A DNA stretch of 53,358 nt, taken from contig JAETRU010000020.1 in the NCBI GenBank assembly GCA_021769965.1, positions 1-53,358 of the forward strand. Reading direction: 5' to 3'. Positions 1 to 9,348 of the stretch are shown in pieces. The notes under the pieces were generated by a model. It worked only from the letters and a program-made list of their open reading frames with translations. It had not been told where the DNA came from and made no database searches. The position numbers and the translations under genes were made by a program. The first letter of the stretch is position 1, and every line of letters begins with the position of its first letter. The DNA is from Eubacterium sp. (GTDB lineage Bacteria; Bacillota; Clostridia; Peptostreptococcales; Anaerovoracaceae).

Positions 1-145
1 TTAGTTTCGTGTTGCCTTTTTAAATCTAAATGAAATATTTTCACGTTATGAAGTACTCATGAAGAGAAAGAAGCTGCCGCTCCAGTCGATTTTTGATCAA
101 ACTGTGCGACAGCTCCTTCTTTTCCTGCTGTGTACCGAGAATACA

Positions 146-189
146 ACAGCCCGGCAGTCTGCAGAAGATACTGCAGACCGCCGGGCTGT
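146..189 (-). terminator. Hairpin terminator of the pflB-pflA operon
   Basis: A 19-bp stem with one mismatch (arms 146-164 and 171-189) around the 6-nt loop AAGATA lies 22 bp past the pflA stop. On the minus strand it is followed only by a short T-poor tract (TTGTATT), so termination is inferred mainly from the stem and its position. I see no gene in bases 1-145. Confidence 0.7.
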
Positions 190-211
190 AAAGTAAAGAT
201 GTAAGATGATT

Positions 212-925
212 TTACGCAGTTTTGATCGTAAGGTCGCTGAGATGCTGCAGCTTATCCCGGTTCATCGGGGCAAGACCCTTCAGCTTATAATCGATTCCCA
301 GCTTCTCATACTTGTTTTCAGCCATGTTATGATATCCGAGGAGTTCTACCTTGCGAATGGTCTTAATGCTGCTTAAAAACGCGTTAAGAGCCTTGATATA
401 GTCCTCGTTATCGTTGAATCCGGGCACAATGACCTGTCTGACCCAGATAGGCTTTTCCAGACGGTTGATCACTTCTATGAGCTTGAACAGCGGTCCCTGT
501 TCTCTGCCGGTCAGTTCGTGAAACCGCTCAGGATCGATGTGCTTGATATCCAGCAGCACCATATCTGCAGCCGCGATGGCCGCCTCTGAATCCTCGTCAA
601 AGTAAGTTCCGCTGGTATCGATAGCGCTGCCGATCCCCTCTGCCTTCAGGGCCTTGATCGCCTCCAGAAGGAATTTTCCCTGAAGCAGCGGCTCGCCGCC
701 GGAGAAAGTCACGCCGCCGTCGTTGCCGTAGTACGGAATGCCTCTCTTTGCCCGATGAACGATCTCCTCAATGTCGACTTCTCTTCCGCCGCACGGATTC
801 CATGTATCCGGATTGTGGCAGTAAGCGCATCTTGCAGGGCATCCCTGCAGGAAGAAAACGGTTCTGATGCCGGGGCCGTCAACGGCCCCGAATGTCTCGA
901 TAGAATGTAATCTGCCTTTCATCAT
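212..925 (-). CDS. pflA: Pyruvate formate-lyase activating enzyme (radical SAM)
   Basis: Radical-SAM glycyl-radical activase, 237 aa, which installs the glycyl radical on pyruvate formate-lyase in the cytoplasm. The N-terminus has the iron-sulfur motif CPARCAYC (CxxxCxxC), preceded by DGPGIRTVFF and followed by the SAM-binding GGEPL; all are family hallmarks at the usual length. It starts 35 bp after the stop of pflB, on the same strand and in the classic pflB-pflA order, and ends just before a strong hairpin. It is therefore expected to be co-transcribed with its substrate enzyme. The start is supported by the usual MKGRLHSIETFG beginning. Identification is secure. Confidence 0.95.
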   Translation of the reverse strand: MMKGRLHSIETFGAVDGPGIRTVFFLQGCPARCAYCHNPDTWNPCGGREVDIEEIVHRAKRGIPYYGNDGGVTFSGGEPLLQGKFLLEAIKALKAEGIGSAIDTSGTYFDEDSEAAIAAADMVLLDIKHIDPERFHELTGREQGPLFKLIEVINRLEKPIWVRQVIVPGFNDNEDYIKALNAFLSSIKTIRKVELLGYHNMAENKYEKLGIDYKLKGLAPMNRDKLQHLSDLTIKTA

Positions 926-960
926 TTCATCTGTCTCCTAATTTACAGCTGCGATAGTTT

Positions 961-3192
961 TTACAGACCTTCGTGGAAGGTTCTCGCGATAACTTCCTTC
1001 TGGTGAGCCTTGGACAGCGCGTTGAATCTTACGGCATATCCGGAAACTCTGATCGTCAGTGAAGGATATTTATCTGGATTTTCATAAGCGTCTACCAGAA
1101 CTTCTCTGTTCAGTACGTTTACGTTCAGGTGATGTGCACCCTGACCGAAATAACCGGAGAGCAGTTTGACCAGAGTATCCTTTCTGCTTTCCTTGTCCTT
1201 GCCCAGAGAATCCGGTGTGATACTGAATGTGTTGGAAATTCCGTCCTGACAGGTGTTCCAGTCGATCTTCGCAACAGAGTTTAAGGAAGCGACTGCTCCG
1301 CTGTTGTCTCTGCAGTGCATCGGGTTTGCGCCAGGTGCGAACGGAGTACCGGCTCTTCTGCCGTCAGGCGTATTGCCGGTCTTCTTTCCGTACATTACGT
1401 TGGATGTAATAGTCAGAACAGACAGTGTAGTAACAGCGTTTCTGTATGCAGGCTGCTTTCTCAGTTCCTGAATGGACTTCTCGGAAATAGCCACTGCCAG
1501 CTGGTCAACTCTGTCATCGTCATTACCATACTTAGGGAAATCGCCTTCTGTTCTGTAGTCAACGATAACGCCGTTCTCGTCTTTGATCGGATATACCTTA
1601 GCATATTTGATCGCGGACAGGGAATCAGCAGCTACAGAGAAACCTGCAACACCGAATGCCATCAGTCTCTTAACCTCGGAATTCAGGAACGCCATCTGGG
1701 ATCTCTCATAGTCATACTTGTCATGCATGAAGTGAATGATGTTCATGATCCTTGCATAAACGCTCATGAGCCATTCCAGATAAATGTTGTATCTTCTCCA
1801 TACTTCGTCGAAGTCCAGAGGACCGTCTCCCATTGGTTCCATCTGAGGTCCGATGTGCTCGCCGGTTCTTTCATCAATACCGCCGTTGATAGCCAGCAGC
1901 AGGCACTTTGCCAGGTTGCATCTAGCGCCGAAGAACTGCATCTGCTCACCCATCTGAATAGCGGATACGCAGCACGCAATGGAGTAGTCCTCGCCGTAAG
2001 CCGGTCTCATCTTGTCATCGTTCTCGTACTGGATGGAGTCTGTATCGATGGAAACCTGAGCGCAGAATCTCTTGAACGGTTCAGGCAGATCCTTGGACCA
2101 GAGAACAGTCAGGTTTGGTTCCGGTGCAGGTCCCAGGTTGTACAGTGTGTTCAGATATCTGTAAGTCATCTTGGTGACTCTGTGTCTTCCGTCAGCGCCA
2201 ACGCCGCCAAGTCCTTCTGTGATCCACATCGGATCTCCGCCGAACAGTTCATTGTATTCATTGGTTCTCAGGTGTCTTGCAACTCTCAGCTTCAGGATAA
2301 AGTCATCAACAAATTCCTGAACCTGTTCTTCTGTATATTTACCGGAAGCCAGGTCTCTTTCAGCATAAATATCAATGAAGGTAGCAGTTCTGCCGATGGA
2401 CATAGCCGCGCCGTTTTCTTCTTTGATGCCTGCCAGATAAGCGAAATAAGTCCACTGGATCGCTTCTTTTACGTCAGTAGCCGGTTTGGAGATATCGTAG
2501 CCGTATTTTTCAGCCATTTTCTTGATCTCCTTCAGCGCTGCGATCTGGTTCCAGATCTCTTCAGCCAGTCTTACGTTTTCTTCATTCATGATAGGTCTTG
2601 AAGCGATTTCGTCATGGTCGATCTGCTTTGCTTCGATCAGTCTGTCGATACCGTACAGCGCGCATCTTCTGTAGTCGCCGATGATTCTTCCGCGGCCGTA
2701 CGCGTCAGGAAGACCTGTGATATAGCCCAGATGTCTTGCTTTTCTCATTTCAGGAGAATATGCCTTGAAAACACCGTCGTTATGGGAAGTAACATAATTG
2801 AACATGAATTCAATTTCTTCAGGCAGCTTTTCGCCGTATTCCGCTACTTCTTCTCTTACCATTTTGATTCCGCCGAACGGGCAGATACCTCTCTTCAGAG
2901 GTTCGTCAGTCTGCAGACCTACGATCAGATCCTTACCCTCGATGATGTAACCCGGATCAAATGCGTTGATTCTCATGATCCTGCTTGCGTCCACCTTCAG
3001 AGTGCCGCCTGCTTTTCTTTCTTCCACTAACAGAGCCTTTACTTTGTCATTACATTCTGTTGTTCTGGCAGTAGGTCCAGCCAGAAAGCTTTCGTCTCCG
3101 TCATACGGAGTGTAGTTTAAGTTGATAAAGTTATCAACATTGATTGTTGTTTCCCATGCTCCAGTCTTGAAGCCTTCCCATGCGTTGTTCAT
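961..3192 (-). CDS. pflB: Formate C-acetyltransferase (pyruvate formate-lyase)
   Basis: Glycyl-radical enzyme converting pyruvate and CoA to acetyl-CoA and formate, central to anaerobic fermentation. 743 aa from the start chosen here. The active-site cysteine pair lies in SIACCVSAI and the glycyl-radical loop RVSGYAVRF is near the C-terminus. I place the start at 3192 ([11 protein letters not shown]) because GAGGAG lies just upstream and this is the normal PFL N-terminus; the frame stays open to 3342, but the extra 50 residues are unlike the family and would fall in the leader. A promoter and two dyads lie upstream. pflA follows directly. Confidence 0.96.
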   Translation of the reverse strand: MNNAWEGFKTGAWETTINVDNFINLNYTPYDGDESFLAGPTARTTECNDKVKALLVEERKAGGTLKVDASRIMRINAFDPGYIIEGKDLIVGLQTDEPLKRGICPFGGIKMVREEVAEYGEKLPEEIEFMFNYVTSHNDGVFKAYSPEMRKARHLGYITGLPDAYGRGRIIGDYRRCALYGIDRLIEAKQIDHDEIASRPIMNEENVRLAEEIWNQIAALKEIKKMAEKYGYDISKPATDVKEAIQWTYFAYLAGIKEENGAAMSIGRTATFIDIYAERDLASGKYTEEQVQEFVDDFILKLRVARHLRTNEYNELFGGDPMWITEGLGGVGADGRHRVTKMTYRYLNTLYNLGPAPEPNLTVLWSKDLPEPFKRFCAQVSIDTDSIQYENDDKMRPAYGEDYSIACCVSAIQMGEQMQFFGARCNLAKCLLLAINGGIDERTGEHIGPQMEPMGDGPLDFDEVWRRYNIYLEWLMSVYARIMNIIHFMHDKYDYERSQMAFLNSEVKRLMAFGVAGFSVAADSLSAIKYAKVYPIKDENGVIVDYRTEGDFPKYGNDDDRVDQLAVAISEKSIQELRKQPAYRNAVTTLSVLTITSNVMYGKKTGNTPDGRRAGTPFAPGANPMHCRDNSGAVASLNSVAKIDWNTCQDGISNTFSITPDSLGKDKESRKDTLVKLLSGYFGQGAHHLNVNVLNREVLVDAYENPDKYPSLTIRVSGYAVRFNALSKAHQKEVIARTFHEGL

Positions 3193-3244
3193 TGGTCTTC
3201 TCCTCTCAAATAGATAATGCGTTTGTTGAACTTGTATTTTTATT

Positions 3245-3264
3245 GTATCCTGTATACAAGATAC
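3245..3264. promoter_or_regulatory. 20-bp near-perfect palindrome in the pflB leader
   Basis: GTATCCTGTATACAAGATAC reads the same on both strands except for one base pair per arm, with the core TGTATACA. It sits between the predicted pflB promoter and start codon. This is typical of a dimeric repressor site; TGTATACA cores are known for several GntR-type regulators, but the regulator here is not identifiable. Confidence 0.45.
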
Positions 3265-3333
3265 CTGAAAAAATTTAGCTACACTGCAAAAGCCTATTTC
3301 TCTCATCCACAGGTAACTTCTTTTCTTGCATAC

Positions 3334-3372
3334 ATAATACAACAGGAGAGGTCATTTCGTCAACACCTCTCC
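3334..3372 (-). promoter_or_regulatory. pflB promoter overlapped by an 8-bp perfect dyad
   Basis: On the minus strand TTGACG-N18-TATTAT (-35 at 3358-3363, -10 at 3334-3339) lies about 140 bp before pflB. A perfect inverted repeat, GGAGAGGT-N12-ACCTCTCC (3345-3372), covers the -35 and most of the spacer and is a likely operator. The 403-bp gap 3193-3595 holds this promoter, the palindrome at 3245 and the upstream region of the divergent permease gene. Confidence 0.55.
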
Positions 3373-3595
3373 GAAAAATTTTTTGTTCTTTTTTGTAAAC
3401 ACCCGATACCCCTCAATCCCTGTCATTCCAAGTAAATTCTGATAATTTTACCTGTCTGTCAGCGGCGTTTTCGCACCGCCTCCGCCAGAGTTTTTTTCTC
3501 CCTGCGGCAGGCAGGGATCGTTGACATTTTTCACAGCGTCTTTCTGTTTCATCAATATTTCTTTTCACTTTCTATCATACTAATTTCAGGAGGTT

Positions 3596-4555
3596 ATGAC
3601 AACTATGTTAAAAGCGGTAATCATAATTTTTATTCTGGGCGCGATCATCCTGCTGCGCCACGGACTGATCCCTCTGGCAATCGGGATCGCAGTGGCGGCG
3701 GTTCTGGATCCTTACGTGGACTGGCTGGCGGAAAAGCTTGCAGGCAGACGGCTGGCGGCAGTGTTTCTGGCTTATGTCACAGTACTGGCCGCATCGGTGC
3801 TGATCATCCTCGGTTTTGCCGATCTGATCGCCGGCCGCATCACATCCGGTTCTCTGAAGGACGCCATGGACACGCTGAAAGACTATTATCTGGAATACAG
3901 CGGCGTGCTTTCAGACCGTTTTGGCATCTCACTGAAGGTCCCTGACCTGGGCCGCCTGCTGCAGAGTTTCGGCGGCGGCGCGGCAAAGCTGTTCATCGGC
4001 ATGATAGCCGGAGCCTATCTGCTGCTGGACAAAGACTACTTTCTCCGGCTTGGGAACAAGACCATGCATCTGTTTCTGAATCAGAAGACTCATGGCATCG
4101 TCCGGGAACTTCTGCTGGAATCCGGTCAGGTCATAGCAGACTTTCTCCGCGGCGTCTTCATTGACTCCGTCATCGTCGCTTTCCTTTCTTCCCTGATCCT
4201 GTCGCTTCTGCAGGTAGATTTTTCCGTCTTTATCGGCTGCTTCGCGGGTATCGCCAATGTGATTCCCTACTTCGGACCGATACTGGGCATGGTTCCTGCG
4301 GCAGCCTCGGCCTTCCTGTCGGGCGGTCTGTCAAAAGCGCTTATGGCTGCCCTGGCCCTCTTCGCGGTCCAGCAGATCGAATCCAGCTTCATATACCCGA
4401 AGATCATCGGAAAATCCACAGGACTTCACCCGCTCTTTGTTCTGGCTTCTGTATCAGCTGCCGGTTCCGCAGGCGGCGTTCCGGCCATGATCCTTGCCGT
4501 TCCGGCAGCGGGCATCGTCAAGGTGCTGCTCTGCAAATGGGCGGAGGCCCAGTAG
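3596..4555 (+). CDS. AI-2E / PerM family membrane permease
   Basis: Integral membrane protein of 319 aa from the AI-2 exporter-like (PF01594, YdiK/PerM) superfamily. It has two N-terminal hydrophobic segments, a soluble stretch around residues 85-120, then several membrane segments with family-like glycine/proline motifs (IANVIPYFGPILG, and LHPLFVLASV near the C-terminus). The substrate is not predictable; family members include sporulation and Na+/H+ exchange proteins as well as AI-2 exporters. An in-frame ATG at 3605 is a plausible start too, since GGAGG is only 2 nt from the first ATG. It ends in TAG and shares a bidirectional terminator with the convergent CoA-transferase gene. Confidence 0.85.
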   Translation: MTTMLKAVIIIFILGAIILLRHGLIPLAIGIAVAAVLDPYVDWLAEKLAGRRLAAVFLAYVTVLAASVLIILGFADLIAGRITSGSLKDAMDTLKDYYLEYSGVLSDRFGISLKVPDLGRLLQSFGGGAAKLFIGMIAGAYLLLDKDYFLRLGNKTMHLFLNQKTHGIVRELLLESGQVIADFLRGVFIDSVIVAFLSSLILSLLQVDFSVFIGCFAGIANVIPYFGPILGMVPAAASAFLSGGLSKALMAALALFAVQQIESSFIYPKIIGKSTGLHPLFVLASVSAAGSAGGVPAMILAVPAAGIVKVLLCKWAEAQ

Positions 4556-4565
4556 ACAAAAAAAC

Positions 4566-4609
4566 AAAACAGCTCATGGAAAGCTGAAATGTGATCCATA
4601 AGCTGTTTT
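4566..4609. terminator. Bidirectional terminator
   Basis: Arms AAAACAGCTcATGGA and TCCATaAGCTGTTTT form a long stem flanked by A- and T-runs on both sides. It lies between two convergent genes and probably serves both. Confidence 0.8.
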
Positions 4610-4638
4610 GCATATGTGGGATATTATGATACTGTGCG

Positions 4639-5976
4639 TTATCTCTTGTTGCTTCTTCTCCAGATCCTCTGCTCTTCAGCAGCTTTGATCAGGTCTTCAC
4701 GGAAGTCAGGATGCGCGATGTTGATGATGGCTTCTGCTCTCTGCCAGGTTGCTTTGCCCGGCAGTACTGCTACACCGAATTCAGTTACCATGTAAGGTGC
4801 CTGTGTTCTCGGCGTAGTGATCACATCGCCCTGAGTAAACTTTCCGAAGATGTTGGAGTGACGGTTGCCCTGCTTGTCCACACGGCTTGAAGGGAATGCC
4901 AGGAATGCTTTACCATTCGGGTTCTCCAGACCGCCTGTTACGAAGTCCAGCTGTCCGCCGGTACCGCTGATATGACGGGTTCCTGCTGTTTCGGAGCAGA
5001 CCTGTCCATACAGATCCATGGAAATACAGCTGTTGATGGAAACAAACTTCTCATGCTGTCTCAGAGTAGCCGGATCGTTTACATACGCCATCGGCGCAGA
5101 TACGATCATCTGGTTCTCGTTTAAGAAATCGTACAGTTCTCTGGAGCCGCTGCAGATGGAGAATACACCTTTACCCTTGTCGATATTCTTTCTTCTGTCG
5201 GTCATCTTGCCGGACTGATATAACTTCAGATATCCGTTGGACATCAGTTCTGTATGCATACCCAGATCCTTCAGGTCGGATTCCGCGATCAGCATGCCCA
5301 GGCAGTCAGGCATACCGCCGATACCCAGCTGCAGCGTAATGCCGTCTTCCAGATACGGGAAGATGTGTTCCGCGATCTGTCTGTCGATATCAGAAGCCTT
5401 GCCTACCGGTGTGGTGGCGATCTTCGCGTCAGACTCTACCACATAGTCAACCTGAGAAATGTGGATATGGTCTGTGCATTTACCATAGATCTTCGGCATG
5501 TCCGGATTAACTTCCAGAATAATAGTCTTTGCCGCTTCCAGCATTTCCGGCTGGCAGCAGTTGTTCAGGCCAAAGTTGAAGTTGCCGTATTCGTCCATCG
5601 GCGCTACGGTGATCATTGCAACGTCTACAGGAGCAAATCCCTTGCTGTAGTATCTGCCGCAGTGTCTGAACAGCATCGGATTGTAATAAGCTCTTCCCTG
5701 ATCGCAGTATTTACGATCAAGTCCGGAAGTATGCCACAGGTTATAAGTGAAGGATTCCTGTTCCGGATCCTGCTCTACGACCTGAACAGGCTTCAAACTG
5801 ATCGCATGTCTGATCTTTACATCCTTCAGTTCGCCCTTTCTTCCTGCCAGCGCTCTGTCCAGCAGTTCCGGGAAAGCACAGGTCTGCGCATAGTCAACCC
5901 AGTCGCCGTCTTTAACTACCTTGACAGCTTCTTCCGGGGTGCGTAATTTTTCCTTATACTCCTTTAAATAGTCCAT
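4639..5976 (-). CDS. Acetyl-CoA hydrolase/transferase family CoA-transferase (butyryl- or 4-hydroxybutyrate-CoA:acetate type)
   Basis: Cytoplasmic family I CoA-transferase of 445 aa, the usual length for butyryl-CoA:acetate and 4-hydroxybutyrate CoA-transferases. It shows the acetyl-CoA hydrolase/transferase signature: LQLGIGGMPD in the CoA-binding N-terminal domain, then GQVCSETAGTRHISGTGGQ, which contains the candidate catalytic Glu, and GGLENPNGKAF. In a fermenter it would move CoA from an acyl-CoA to acetate, releasing butyrate or a similar acid. The exact substrate cannot be set from sequence alone. It is preceded by a 151-bp gap with TATAAT and no convincing -35, and follows dapH on the same strand. 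Confidence 0.88.
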   Translation of the reverse strand: MDYLKEYKEKLRTPEEAVKVVKDGDWVDYAQTCAFPELLDRALAGRKGELKDVKIRHAISLKPVQVVEQDPEQESFTYNLWHTSGLDRKYCDQGRAYYNPMLFRHCGRYYSKGFAPVDVAMITVAPMDEYGNFNFGLNNCCQPEMLEAAKTIILEVNPDMPKIYGKCTDHIHISQVDYVVESDAKIATTPVGKASDIDRQIAEHIFPYLEDGITLQLGIGGMPDCLGMLIAESDLKDLGMHTELMSNGYLKLYQSGKMTDRRKNIDKGKGVFSICSGSRELYDFLNENQMIVSAPMAYVNDPATLRQHEKFVSINSCISMDLYGQVCSETAGTRHISGTGGQLDFVTGGLENPNGKAFLAFPSSRVDKQGNRHSNIFGKFTQGDVITTPRTQAPYMVTEFGVAVLPGKATWQRAEAIINIAHPDFREDLIKAAEEQRIWRRSNKR

Positions 5977-6127
5977 CTTTCTAAACTCATTCCTTTCCTC
6001 GTTCTGTTAAAATTCTAACAATTCTATTGATTATATTATACAACAAATTTACGAAAAAGCCTAGCCCTAAATTTCAATTTTAAGTTTTTTTTTCTAACAA
6101 AAAGTTTGATACTCAGATTTTCCCCGC

Positions 6128-6829
6128 CTACAGCTTTCTCAGAGCATTGACGATATCCGTCTTCTTTTTTGTGCCCTGATCTTTCTTTTTGATCACCCGG
6201 GCCGGCGTTCCCGCTGCCACACAGCCGGCAGGCACATCCTCCACTACGACAGATCCTGCCGCAACCACAGCGTTCTTTCCAATATGCACCCCTTCCAGGA
6301 TCACAGCATTGGCGCCTATCATGACGTTGTCCTCCACCATAACCGGCGCCGCGCTGGCCGGTTCGATGACTCCTGCCAGAACTGCTCCGGCGCCGATGTG
6401 GCACCTTTCACCGACGATGGCCCTGCCGCCCAGAATGACTCCCATGTCGATCATGGTCCCTTCGCCGATGACAGCTCCGATGTTGATCACCGCGCCCATC
6501 ATGATAACAGCGTTTCTGCCGATCTCCACCTGCTCCCGGATAATCGCCCCCGGTTCGATACGGGCGGGAATGTCCTTCAGATCCAGCAGCGGAACAGCGC
6601 TGTTGCGGCAGTTGTTTTCCACCACCAGCTGATCGATCCTGTCGGCCGCGTCTTCCAGCACGGGCCGGATATCCTTCCAGTCCCCGAATACGATCTCGTC
6701 TCCGGCGCCGAAGCAAAGACAGCCGGGGAAAGTCAGGGAAGGCGCGCCCTGCTTTCTCCGCAGATACACCTTCACCGGCGTCTTTTTCTCCGACTGACTG
6801 ATATATCTTATGATCTCTTCTGCGTTCAT
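6128..6829 (-). CDS. dapH: 2,3,4,5-tetrahydropyridine-2,6-dicarboxylate N-acetyltransferase
   Basis: Acetyltransferase of the lysine/diaminopimelate pathway (acetylase branch), 233 aa. The N-terminal ~80 residues match the DapH-specific domain ([11 protein letters not shown]...). The C-terminal part is a left-handed beta-helix built from isoleucine/valine-rich hexapeptide repeats (residues ~90-215), ending in the usual AAGTPARVI. It supplies diaminopimelate for peptidoglycan and lysine. No other lysine-pathway gene is nearby, so it looks monocistronic or weakly linked to the CoA-transferase gene. It ends with TAG. Confidence 0.93.
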   Translation of the reverse strand: MNAEEIIRYISQSEKKTPVKVYLRRKQGAPSLTFPGCLCFGAGDEIVFGDWKDIRPVLEDAADRIDQLVVENNCRNSAVPLLDLKDIPARIEPGAIIREQVEIGRNAVIMMGAVINIGAVIGEGTMIDMGVILGGRAIVGERCHIGAGAVLAGVIEPASAAPVMVEDNVMIGANAVILEGVHIGKNAVVAAGSVVVEDVPAGCVAAGTPARVIKKKDQGTKKKTDIVNALRKL

Positions 6830-6930
6830 CTTGTCTCCCCTCTTATCTCTTCAAATGATAAACTGCTTTAAACTCTCTCTAATAGACTATGCGCCGAAGC
6901 TGCGTAAAATCCGTCTCAATATAGGGATAC

Positions 6931-6945
6931 CGCGGGAAGCCCGCG
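6931..6945. repeat. Short GC-rich hairpin
   Basis: CGCGGG-AAG-CCCGCG is a perfect 6-bp stem with a 3-nt loop in the dapH upstream region. The 396-bp gap 6830-7225 also holds a longer symmetric hairpin at 6961 and the terminator at 7176; I see no gene in it. Confidence 0.4.
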
Positions 6946-6960
6946 TGTTTTCCCGTTACG

Positions 6961-6996
6961 ATAAAAGCGGACGCCTTTTAAAACGTCCGCTTTTAT
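6961..6996. terminator. Symmetric 13-bp hairpin, possible bidirectional terminator
   Basis: ATAAAAGCGGACG and CGTCCGCTTTTAT are perfectly complementary around a 10-nt loop, and the stem itself ends in TTTTAT in both directions. It lies upstream of dapH and downstream of the response-regulator gene, about 180 bp past that gene's own terminator. Confidence 0.55.
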
Positions 6997-7175
6997 TCTA
7001 TCCATATGTCCTACAAAACCCTTTAAGCTTCTTTTCGTGTTTTACCTTCGACCTGATGTTTCCGCGCAGGAAGATCCTGCAGCGCCGGACAAAGCGATGA
7101 CCACAATAGTAACCCAAGTAGATTTATCCTGATAATATATTAACAAGCCCACTCAAAAAAACTCACAAAAACTCG

Positions 7176-7214
7176 AAAAAAAACAAGGGAATTTTCCGAA
7201 TATTCCCCTGTTGC
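7176..7214 (-). terminator. Terminator of the EamA / two-component operon
   Basis: On the minus strand an 11-bp stem (AACAGGGGAAT paired with ATTCCCTTGTT, one G-U) is followed by eight T residues, directly after the response-regulator stop. Confidence 0.85.
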
Positions 7215-7225
7215 AGTTGATTTTC

Positions 7226-8065
7226 TCATTTTAATGATTTTCGATAGAGCAGCAATCCTTCAATGAACTTGGAGATGTTGACCCGGCCGCCGCCGCTGCT
7301 CCGTCCTTTGATATATTCCATTTCATCTTTAATATTCTTAAAATCGAAGACGTAATTCGCATAGATCTGAAACACTTCGTTGCCGTAATCATCGATGCCC
7401 AGATTCGCCACGTTGGTCAAACCTTTTTTGATGACTCTGCGTATGCGCTGCTCCAGATTTTTAGGAGTCTCCCCCTTCTCCTCAGCGACTTTCAGCAAGA
7501 TATCCTTGCTGTATTCACCGCCGCTGTCTATGAGATACCGGCATACGGACAGAATATCCGCCGTTCCACGCTCGCCCAGCATGCCCAGAAGACCGAGGAA
7601 TACGTTGATCTCGCGCAGATCATCCTCCTGCGGCGGATCCTGCAGTTTTTTCTCCTCTTCAGCGAAGATGCCCCGAATATTGCTGACGATACTGTTCATT
7701 CTGATCTTCTCCGACACGTTTTTCAATACTTTCTCCACCTCGATAACGTTGATGGGCTTGTTGATGAAAAACTCCACGCCTGCGCTGTAAGCCTGCTCGA
7801 CCATAGCCTTATCCGAAACTTTGGAAATCATAACAAAGCTGGTTTCCTCCAGAAGTTCTCTAACCTGCCGTACCAAAGTGATACCGTCTATTTTGCTCAT
7901 CAGCAGATCGCACAGCACGATATCCGGCCGCAAGGCGATGATCTCATTTATCGCTTTCTCCGGATCCGTGCTGTAACCTGCGGTCTCTCCAATATTTCTG
8001 CTTTCAAGAATATTTTCCAGCGTCTTTACCACGCCGATCTCGTCATCAATAATGTAGTACCTCAT
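7226..8065 (-). CDS. Response regulator with C-terminal YcbB/GlnL-type domain
   Basis: Two-component response regulator of about 279 aa. Residues ~1-120 are a receiver domain (YYIIDDE acidic pocket, phospho-acceptor Asp in DIVLCDLLMSKIDG, conserved Lys in FINKPIN). The C-terminal half resembles the YcbB domain of Bacillus GlnL, which acts on glutamine-utilisation genes. I choose the ATG at 8065 (MRYYIIDDE) because GAGGAGG lies 6 nt upstream; the frame extends to 8080. The start overlaps the 3' end of the kinase gene by 20 bp, so translation is probably coupled. Targets here are unknown; the EamA permease of the same operon is one candidate. Confidence 0.85.
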   Translation of the reverse strand: MRYYIIDDEIGVVKTLENILESRNIGETAGYSTDPEKAINEIIALRPDIVLCDLLMSKIDGITLVRQVRELLEETSFVMISKVSDKAMVEQAYSAGVEFFINKPINVIEVEKVLKNVSEKIRMNSIVSNIRGIFAEEEKKLQDPPQEDDLREINVFLGLLGMLGERGTADILSVCRYLIDSGGEYSKDILLKVAEEKGETPKNLEQRIRRVIKKGLTNVANLGIDDYGNEVFQIYANYVFDFKNIKDEMEYIKGRSSGGGRVNISKFIEGLLLYRKSLK

Positions 8066-9344
8066 CTGCATCCTCCTCAAATACTGTCTTTGGCATAGTC
8101 AGGGTAAACAGAGTATATTCTCCCACCAGACTCTCCACTGCAACACTGCCCTGAAAACAGTTCTCCACATAATCTTTTACCAGCGGCAGACCGATACCCC
8201 GCTGTATATTCCCTGTCTTCTGGTCAAACTTGGTGGAATATCCGTCATAAAAGATCGTTTCCAGACAATCCGCGCGTATTCCCTGTCCGTTGTCCCTGAC
8301 CAGAATCAGATAGTTCTTCTCATCATCTTTGACAGTTACCGACACTCTGCCTTCGTGCGGCGCGATGGCCTCCGCTCCGTTGAGGATCAGGTTCCGGATC
8401 ACGGACATCATCTTAAAACACTCTCTGACCAGAAAATCTGTCCGCACCTTCACCGTGATATCTACATGGTAGCCTCTTCGATTAAATACACTCTGCAGAT
8501 TCCCTTTCTCTATGGCGATGATCTCCCGGATACTCAGGTCCCCCTCTTTCCTCTGCTCCACAAAGGTATCCTTCAGCGCGTCTATGATTCCCAGATAATC
8601 TCCTTTGACCTCATGGGCGTTCTTAGATATATCGAGGGCGCTGGCCTTCAGCTCCGCGGGCACCTCCAGCCCATCCATAGCTTTGTACAGCTGGAAGGCC
8701 TGCTTCATCAGTTCTTCGATCTCCGCCGCGTTTTTATCCATAACGTAAAGCTCATTCTCAAAGATAGATTCCTGTACGATGAGCCGCCTGTACTCCCTGT
8801 CATGCTCCTCTCTGATCAAAATGTTGGAATAGGCCTCCATAGCCAGCAGGATCGTCTGGATCAGCACAGTCCTGCACAGGGCGATCAAAAACAGGCAGAC
8901 GATATTCTTCGGCGTCAGCAGATTCATCTCATGAATAATGCTGCGCACTCCCAGTTCCATCACATTAGACAGAAAATCGCAGGCCAGCACCACATAAGGA
9001 AAGTTCCGTATGCTTTTCGGCGCCCGTATGACATAGCGATAGATCAGCGGATACAGGATGCTGTAAGAGAAAAAAAAGGTCATATCCGGAATGACCAGCG
9101 CCGCGGTATCTGACAGCACGCCTCCTTCCAGTACCTGAATCAGCAGGCGGACCAAAGGCGAAAAGATACCGGAACAGAAAGCTACATAAGAAGGCGACAG
9201 ATCCTCATAACAATAAATGAAGATGGTCATGACCGGAACAGACAGGGCGACAATGAAGCCGTCAGTCAGAAAGCTGAAGCTGATCTGCGCTGACAGGGAT
9301 ACAAATGTCGCGATATAAATGGTCTTTTTGATCTTCTGCATCAT
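8046..9344 (-). CDS. Sensor histidine kinase (GlnK/YcbA-like), membrane-bound
   Basis: 432-aa kinase. Residues ~10-190 hold several hydrophobic segments, consistent with a multi-span sensor. The C-terminal ~200 residues contain the ATPase domain, with the N-box LILNGAEAI and the G-boxes DNGQGI and GIGLPLV. The phosphotransfer region follows VKGDYLGIIDALKD and is not a textbook H-box, as is usual for the SpoOB/GlnK-like class. It lies between an EamA permease and its cognate response regulator with almost no spacing (4 bp upstream, 20-bp overlap downstream). The signal is unknown; Bacillus relatives respond to glutamine. Confidence 0.85.
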   Translation of the reverse strand: MMQKIKKTIYIATFVSLSAQISFSFLTDGFIVALSVPVMTIFIYCYEDLSPSYVAFCSGIFSPLVRLLIQVLEGGVLSDTAALVIPDMTFFFSYSILYPLIYRYVIRAPKSIRNFPYVVLACDFLSNVMELGVRSIIHEMNLLTPKNIVCLFLIALCRTVLIQTILLAMEAYSNILIREEHDREYRRLIVQESIFENELYVMDKNAAEIEELMKQAFQLYKAMDGLEVPAELKASALDISKNAHEVKGDYLGIIDALKDTFVEQRKEGDLSIREIIAIEKGNLQSVFNRRGYHVDITVKVRTDFLVRECFKMMSVIRNLILNGAEAIAPHEGRVSVTVKDDEKNYLILVRDNGQGIRADCLETIFYDGYSTKFDQKTGNIQRGIGLPLVKDYVENCFQGSVAVESLVGEYTLFTLTMPKTVFEEDADEVLHY

Positions 9345-9348
9345 ATCA

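Noticed and set aside
58-192. 45-codon plus-strand frame before pflA
   Set aside because: It runs through the terminator hairpin and has no ribosome-binding site.
1315-2601. 428-codon plus-strand open frame opposite pflB
   Set aside because: Antisense shadow of pflB with no initiation signals or recognisable domain.
6810-7100. 96-codon plus-strand frame between dapH and the response regulator
   Set aside because: It spans hairpins and the dapH upstream region, has no ribosome-binding site and no recognisable sequence.
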